A stretch of 64,000 bases of DNA from Actinomadura litoris (GTDB lineage Bacteria; Actinomycetota; Actinomycetes; Streptosporangiales; Streptosporangiaceae): positions 124,001 through 188,000 of the forward strand of contig NZ_WOFH01000013.1 of the NCBI RefSeq assembly GCF_009733595.1, in the 5' to 3' direction. The position numbers and the translations under genes were made by a program. Below, piece by piece: positions 60,191 through 64,000 of this stretch. Below the pieces are notes generated by a model, which searched no databases, was not told the origin of the DNA, and worked only from the letters and a program-made list of their open reading frames with translations. Within the stretch, counting starts at the first letter, position 1; the number at the start of each line of letters is the position of its first letter.

Positions 60191-62309
60191 AGCGCGCCGC
60201 CGGGACGTCCGGAACGTCGGCGAACGTGCCCGTGCGCCGGATGGTGTGCCAGCGGAGCCCCGCCCCCAGCACGGCGGTCACCACCGACTGCACGACGACG
60301 AGGTACATGAGCTGCCGGTAGACGACCTGCTGGAGCGGCAGGACCCACAGCGGGCGCAGCCGCTCGCCGTCCAGCCAGAGCGCGTAGGCGCCGGCGGCGG
60401 TCTGGGCGGCGGCGAAGGCCGTCCACATCAGCAGGGGCGCGGACGGGTCGAGGAAGGCCAGCCCGTACAGCACGAACAGGTCGACGGCGGGCGCGAACAG
60501 CGGTGTGAGCACCTGGAACACGAGCAGGTAGGGGAGGCAGCGGCGGCCGAACCGTCCCGATCCGCCGCGTTCGACGACCGAGCGGCGGTGCTTCCACATC
60601 GCCTGCATGGTGCCGTAGCACCACCGGTAGCGCTGCCGCCAGAGCTGCCGCAGCGAGGACGGCGCCTCCGTCCAGGCGAGCGCCTTCTCCTCGTAGACGA
60701 CGCGGAGGCCGGTGCGGCAGATGGCCATGGTGAGGTCGGTGTCCTCGGCGAGCGTGTCGCCCGGGACGCCGCCCACCCGCGCGAGCACCGACGCGCGGAA
60801 CGCGCCGATCGCGCCCGGCACGGTCGGCATGCAGCGCAGGACGTCGAACATCCGGCGGTCGAGGTTGAAGCCGATCACGTACTCGATGTGCTGCCAGCGG
60901 CCGATGATCCCGCCCCGGTTGGCGACCTTGGTGTTGCCGCTGACCGCGCCGACGCCCGGGTCGGCCAGCGGCGCGACGAGGTGCCGGAGGGTGTCGCGCT
61001 GGAACACCGTGTCGCCGTCCACCAGGACGAGCGTCTGCGTCGCCGCCGCCGCGACGCCCGCGTTGAGCGCGCTCGGCTTGCCGCCGTTGGCCTTCCGGAT
61101 CAGCCTGACCTGCGGCAGCGCCAGGGATGTGACGATCTCGGACGTGCGGTCGGACGACCCGTCGTCCACCACGATCACCTCGACCGTCCCGGGATAGTCG
61201 GTGTCGACCAGCGACCTGACCGTCGCCGCGATCCCGGCCTCCTCGTTGTATGCGGGGACGATCACTGAAACAGGCGGAAACGGATCGGGCGGCAGGCCGG
61301 CCGGAGCGGGCGCGCCGGCGGACCGCGGACGGCGGCGCGACCGGCCGCGCGTCCGGCGGGTGTGGACGTGCGCGAAGACCAGCAGCATCGCGAGCCGCGC
61401 CGCGTACAGGACGCCGGTCGCCCCGAACAGCAGGGCCAGCGTCCCCGTCAGGTTGGACGCGGCGCGCTGCGCGGTGACGAGCGTCCAGCCGACGGCCTTC
61501 TCCCGAGCGGGCACCGGGACCTCGGCGGACGGCATCGCCAGCGCGCCGGTCAGCGTCGTGAACCGGTAGCCGCGGGGGGCGAGCCGGTCGATGATCTGTT
61601 CCAGGGCCGCGACCGTCTCGGTCCGGTCGCCGCCCGAGTCGTGCAGCATCACGACCGCGCCCTCGCCGCGCCGCTCCGCCGCCAGCGCCGACTCGACGAT
61701 CTTCGCGGTGCCGGGACGCGCCCAGTCCTCGGTGTCGCGGTCGGTCAGCACGACGACGTACCCGTCCTCGCCCGCCCGCCGCGCCGCGCGCCATTCGGCG
61801 TCGCTCAGCCCGTCCGGGACGGACGAGTACGGCATGCGCATCAGTCTCGTGTGGACGCCCGCCGCGCCCGCCAGTGCCCGCTGGGTGAGGTCCAGTTCCA
61901 GCCCGTTCCGCCAGGCGGGCGCGGAAGCCATGTCCAGGTGCGTGTAGGTGTGCGAGCCGATCTCGTGGCCCTCGCGCAGGATGCGGCGGGTCAGCCCGGG
62001 GTGCTCCGCGACGTGGGCGCCGATGGTGAAGAACGTGGCCCGCGCGCCGCGCCGCCGCAGCACCTCCAGGACGCGGGGCGTCCAGCGGGGGTCGGGCCCG
62101 TCGTCGAAGGTCAGCGCGATCGTCTTGGACGGCATGCGGAGGCTGCGCGGCGTTCCGTCCGCGAGGCTGAGCACCGGGCCGCCGCCGGTGACCGCGGCCG
62201 GGGCCCGGCCCGGCCGCTCCTCGTGCGGCGCCTCGCCGACCGCGCCGTGCGCGAACCCGTCCAGCAGCAGGAGGACGGTCAGCGCCAGCCCGCCGAGCAG
62301 GAGCAGCAC
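60189..62309 (-). CDS. Polysaccharide deacetylase fused to GT2 glycosyltransferase
   Basis: About 706 residues. One membrane helix, then a NodB deacetylase domain (TIALTFDDGPDPRWTP, SHTYTHLDM with the zinc His pair, and MLHDSGGDRTET), another membrane helix near residue 300, then a cytoplasmic GT2 domain: VSVIVPAYNEE, VDDGSSD, LVDGDTVF, EDTDLT and QRYRW (processive Q/RxxRW), with three to four closing helices. This layout suggests synthesis and deacetylation of a beta-linked amino-sugar polymer at the membrane. The GTG at 62309 is the first usual start; an earlier CTG (62356), overlapping the upstream stop as CTGA, would add a basic N-terminus. Confidence 0.85.
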   Translation of the reverse strand: MLLLLGGLALTVLLLLDGFAHGAVGEAPHEERPGRAPAAVTGGGPVLSLADGTPRSLRMPSKTIALTFDDGPDPRWTPRVLEVLRRRGARATFFTIGAHVAEHPGLTRRILREGHEIGSHTYTHLDMASAPAWRNGLELDLTQRALAGAAGVHTRLMRMPYSSVPDGLSDAEWRAARRAGEDGYVVVLTDRDTEDWARPGTAKIVESALAAERRGEGAVVMLHDSGGDRTETVAALEQIIDRLAPRGYRFTTLTGALAMPSAEVPVPAREKAVGWTLVTAQRAASNLTGTLALLFGATGVLYAARLAMLLVFAHVHTRRTRGRSRRRPRSAGAPAPAGLPPDPFPPVSVIVPAYNEEAGIAATVRSLVDTDYPGTVEVIVVDDGSSDRTSEIVTSLALPQVRLIRKANGGKPSALNAGVAAAATQTLVLVDGDTVFQRDTLRHLVAPLADPGVGAVSGNTKVANRGGIIGRWQHIEYVIGFNLDRRMFDVLRCMPTVPGAIGAFRASVLARVGGVPGDTLAEDTDLTMAICRTGLRVVYEEKALAWTEAPSSLRQLWRQRYRWCYGTMQAMWKHRRSVVERGGSGRFGRRCLPYLLVFQVLTPLFAPAVDLFVLYGLAFLDPSAPLLMWTAFAAAQTAAGAYALWLDGERLRPLWVLPLQQVVYRQLMYLVVVQSVVTAVLGAGLRWHTIRRTGTFADVPDVPAAR

Positions 62310-62353
62310 CCAGTGTCCCCGCGGCTCCCTCGGCGGCCACGGGCGCCCGGCCC

Positions 62354-62872
62354 TCAGCGCGGCTTCCTCGTGTGGCCCCGACCGGGCGGGAGCGTGGGCG
62401 TGGGCGTGCTTCCGGGGTGGTCCACGGTCGCGGTCACGGACGGGACCGGCGCCGGGGTCGAGGCCGCCGGTTTCGGCCGTGTCGGGACGGGCGTGGACGG
62501 CGCCGGACCCGCGACGCGGGGAGGCACGGCCACGGGCACGCGGCCCGGCTTCCGCGCCCGGTCCCCGGTCCTGTGCCGCGCTTTGGCGGGTCGTTTCGGT
62601 GCCGTGTTCGCATCCGCCGAGGGGCGGTGGGACGGGGCGTCCCACCTGGTCAGCGGCACGTCAGCGCCCGTCGCGACACCGGCCCCGAGCGCGCCGAGGA
62701 ACAGCACGAGCAGGGCCCCGGTCACCATCCCGGCCCGCCGGGCGAGGCGCCGCCGCCGTCCGCTCGGATCCGCGAACACCGGGGCGACGAGCGCGGCGCC
62801 GGATTCCGGACGGCCGTCACCGGAGGATGGTTCGTCCAATACGGGACGTCGCGTCGAGGCGTCGCTGATCAT
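62354..62872 (-). CDS. Single-pass membrane protein with Pro/Thr-rich tail
   Basis: 172 residues. A cytoplasmic basic N-terminus (RRRRLARRAG), one membrane helix at about 49-68, then a Pro/Thr/Lys-rich outer segment to the end (TPAPVPSVTATV and TPTPTLPPG). No family known. It lies directly upstream of the deacetylase-glycosyltransferase gene and is probably coupled to it, so it may anchor or spread that enzyme in the wall. ATG at 62872. Confidence 0.72.
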   Translation of the reverse strand: MISDASTRRPVLDEPSSGDGRPESGAALVAPVFADPSGRRRRLARRAGMVTGALLVLFLGALGAGVATGADVPLTRWDAPSHRPSADANTAPKRPAKARHRTGDRARKPGRVPVAVPPRVAGPAPSTPVPTRPKPAASTPAPVPSVTATVDHPGSTPTPTLPPGRGHTRKPR

Positions 62873-62989
62873 TTTGTTCCATTACTTCGCGGGGCGAGGG
62901 GAACGTCCCTTGCGCTCCGCGCCGGCACGTTCACAACTTCAGCGCCACACGCGCCTTTTGTGTCACACCGCCCTGGAAATCCCTGCACA

Positions 62990-63766
62990 ATGACCTGGGT
63001 GACGAAGGCGGAGGTACGGGCGGAACATGCGGTGAAGGAGGACGAACTCGGGCGTGCGCTGCGGGCCGCGCAGAAGGGCGACGAGGCGTCCTTCCGCCTC
63101 CTCTATCGCGACGTCCAACCCCGGCTGCTGCGCTTCGCGGGCGCGCTGGTCGGCGGCGACGCCGAGGACGTGACGTCCGAGGCGTGGCTCCAGATCTCCC
63201 GCGACCTGCCGAGCTTCCGCGGCGACCTCGACGGCTTCCGCGGCTGGACCGCGACGATCACCCGGCACCGCGCCCTGGACCATCTGCGCCGCCGGTCCCG
63301 CCGTCCGGCGACCGAGCTGCCCGTCGAGGAGCTGGTCGCGCTCGCGGCGGAGGGCGACACCGAGTCGATCGCCCTGGACGGCATCGCGACCGGCGACGCG
63401 CTGCGCCTCATCACCGAGCTGCCCCGCGACCAGGCCGAGGCGGTGCTGCTGCGCGTGGTGATGGGCCTGGACGCCAAGTCCGCGGGCCGGGTCCTCGGCA
63501 AACGGGCCGGCGCGGTCCGCACCGCCTCGTATCGTGGGTTGCGACGGCTCGCCGAGCGGCTGGCCTCCGCGGCACCCGATGTCTCCCCGGCCGACAGCTC
63601 CCCGCCGGAAACAGGACCGCCTGAGACGGCCCCACAGGAAACAGCCCCACCGGAGTCCGCCGACCCGACGACGGCGCGGCAGGAGGCAGCGGAACCGCCG
63701 CAGGACGCCCTCCCCGCACACCGTGGTGACATAACCGGCGGTCCCGGCGCTGAAGGGGTGAGATGA
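62990..63766 (+). CDS. ECF-type RNA polymerase sigma factor
   Basis: 258 residues. Region 2 (ASFRLLYRDVQPRLLRFA, then DAEDVTSEAW and FRGWTATITRHRALDHLRR) and region 4 (ITELPRDQAEAVLLRVVMG, then AGRVLGKRAGAVRTASYRGL) are complete. Residues ~195-258 form a Pro/Glu/Thr-rich tail unusual for a simple ECF factor. The stop overlaps the next gene by four bases (ATGA), where an anti-sigma partner would be expected. The ATG at 62990 is used; a GTG at 62999 is also possible. Confidence 0.9.
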   Translation: MTWVTKAEVRAEHAVKEDELGRALRAAQKGDEASFRLLYRDVQPRLLRFAGALVGGDAEDVTSEAWLQISRDLPSFRGDLDGFRGWTATITRHRALDHLRRRSRRPATELPVEELVALAAEGDTESIALDGIATGDALRLITELPRDQAEAVLLRVVMGLDAKSAGRVLGKRAGAVRTASYRGLRRLAERLASAAPDVSPADSSPPETGPPETAPQETAPPESADPTTARQEAAEPPQDALPAHRGDITGGPGAEGVR

Positions 63767-64000
63767 ACGACCACCACAGGTCCGGTGGGCTCGATCCGAG
63801 CACCGCCGAGCACCTGCTCGACACCGCCGCGCGCACCGCCGCCGGTCGCCCGCCCGCCGCCGAGTCCCCGCCGAAGGACGACGTCGCCCGCCTGCGGGAG
63901 GTCCTGGCCGCCGCGGGGGCCCCCGCACGTCCGGACGAACTCGCGGGCGAGGACGCGGCCGTCGCGGCGTTCGCCGCGGCCTGCGCGCCCCACCCGTCCT
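63763..64000 (+). CDS. Hypothetical protein downstream of sigma factor, truncated by window edge
   Basis: The first 79 residues are visible: MNDHHRSGGLDPSTAEHLLD followed by an Ala/Pro/Arg-rich stretch (DDVARLREVLAAAG). No membrane helix or zinc-binding anti-sigma motif is seen yet. The ATGA overlap with the sigma gene makes coupled translation and a regulatory link likely. Function cannot be called from this part. Confidence 0.6.
   Translation, partial: MNDHHRSGGLDPSTAEHLLDTAARTAAGRPPAAESPPKDDVARLREVLAAAGAPARPDELAGEDAAVAAFAAACAPHPS

Noticed and set aside
1..64000. CRISPR arrays, insertion sequences, prophage or integrated elements
   Set aside because: No spaced direct-repeat array, transposase, integrase or phage gene was recognised, and codon bias is even across most of the window.

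Overview
The window is very GC-rich (roughly 70 percent or more, with G or C in nearly every third codon position of real genes) and has the layout of an actinobacterial chromosome. A Bpa-type proteasome activator, an MptB-type and a GT87 mannosyltransferase, a subtilisin-inhibitor-like protein, GPP34, DUF4446, a tuf3-type elongation factor and several GTG starts all point to a filamentous actinomycete. Streptosporangiales/Thermomonosporaceae (Actinomadura-like) is my best guess, but that is inference. I see no phage, insertion sequence, CRISPR array or rRNA operon.

Layout. 1-5.2 kb: the start of an AAA ATPase running off the left edge, a divergent pirin/MarR pair with two near-identical palindromes, a lipoprotein M15 peptidase, tRNA-Ser(UGA) and a cupin protein. 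5.2-13.1 kb: a MinD/ParA-like ATPase with a long Pro/Gln-rich repeat tail, quinone oxidoreductase, Bpa, a HAD phosphatase, serS, a methyltransferase and pheA. 13.2-20.1 kb: envelope glycan genes (DUF4446, GT87, a 789-residue membrane protein, MptB, GT2). 20.2-31.2 kb: STAS antagonist, OmpR/HK pair, small membrane proteins, acyl-CoA synthetase with TetR, DUF5360, an exported endonuclease-like protein, an orphan EF-Tu paralogue and a lipase-like hydrolase.

31-36.5 kb holds the most interesting locus: a tightly overlapping operon (CDPS, phytoene-synthase-like protein, Asp/Glu-racemase-family protein). This looks like a compact pathway for a prenylated and perhaps epimerised cyclodipeptide. Around it lie an HxlR/SDR pair, an NmrA-like reductase, an isochorismatase-family hydrolase and an MFS transporter. 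37.8-48 kb: arginine deiminase, MarR/epimerase pair, serine hydrolase, two sensor systems and a 101-bp tandem repeat that has further copies elsewhere in the window.

48-64 kb: a TPP-riboswitch-controlled CytX-type transporter, rhodanese, SSI-like lipoprotein, Fpg/Nei glycosylase, a copper operon (CopZ, secreted protein, CopA) behind two CsoR-like operators, GPP34, two GNATs, MarR/old-yellow-enzyme pair, TenA, a polysaccharide deacetylase-GT2 fusion protein, and an ECF sigma factor overlapping the start of the next gene at the right edge.

Three patterns cut across the genes. Four genes end in short tandem repeats that contain their own stop codon. A hairpin repeat occurs three times with compensating stem changes. 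In two convergent pairs at least one gene appears to have lost its stop codon and reads into its neighbour. All functional calls rest on motif recognition by eye; no database search was run.
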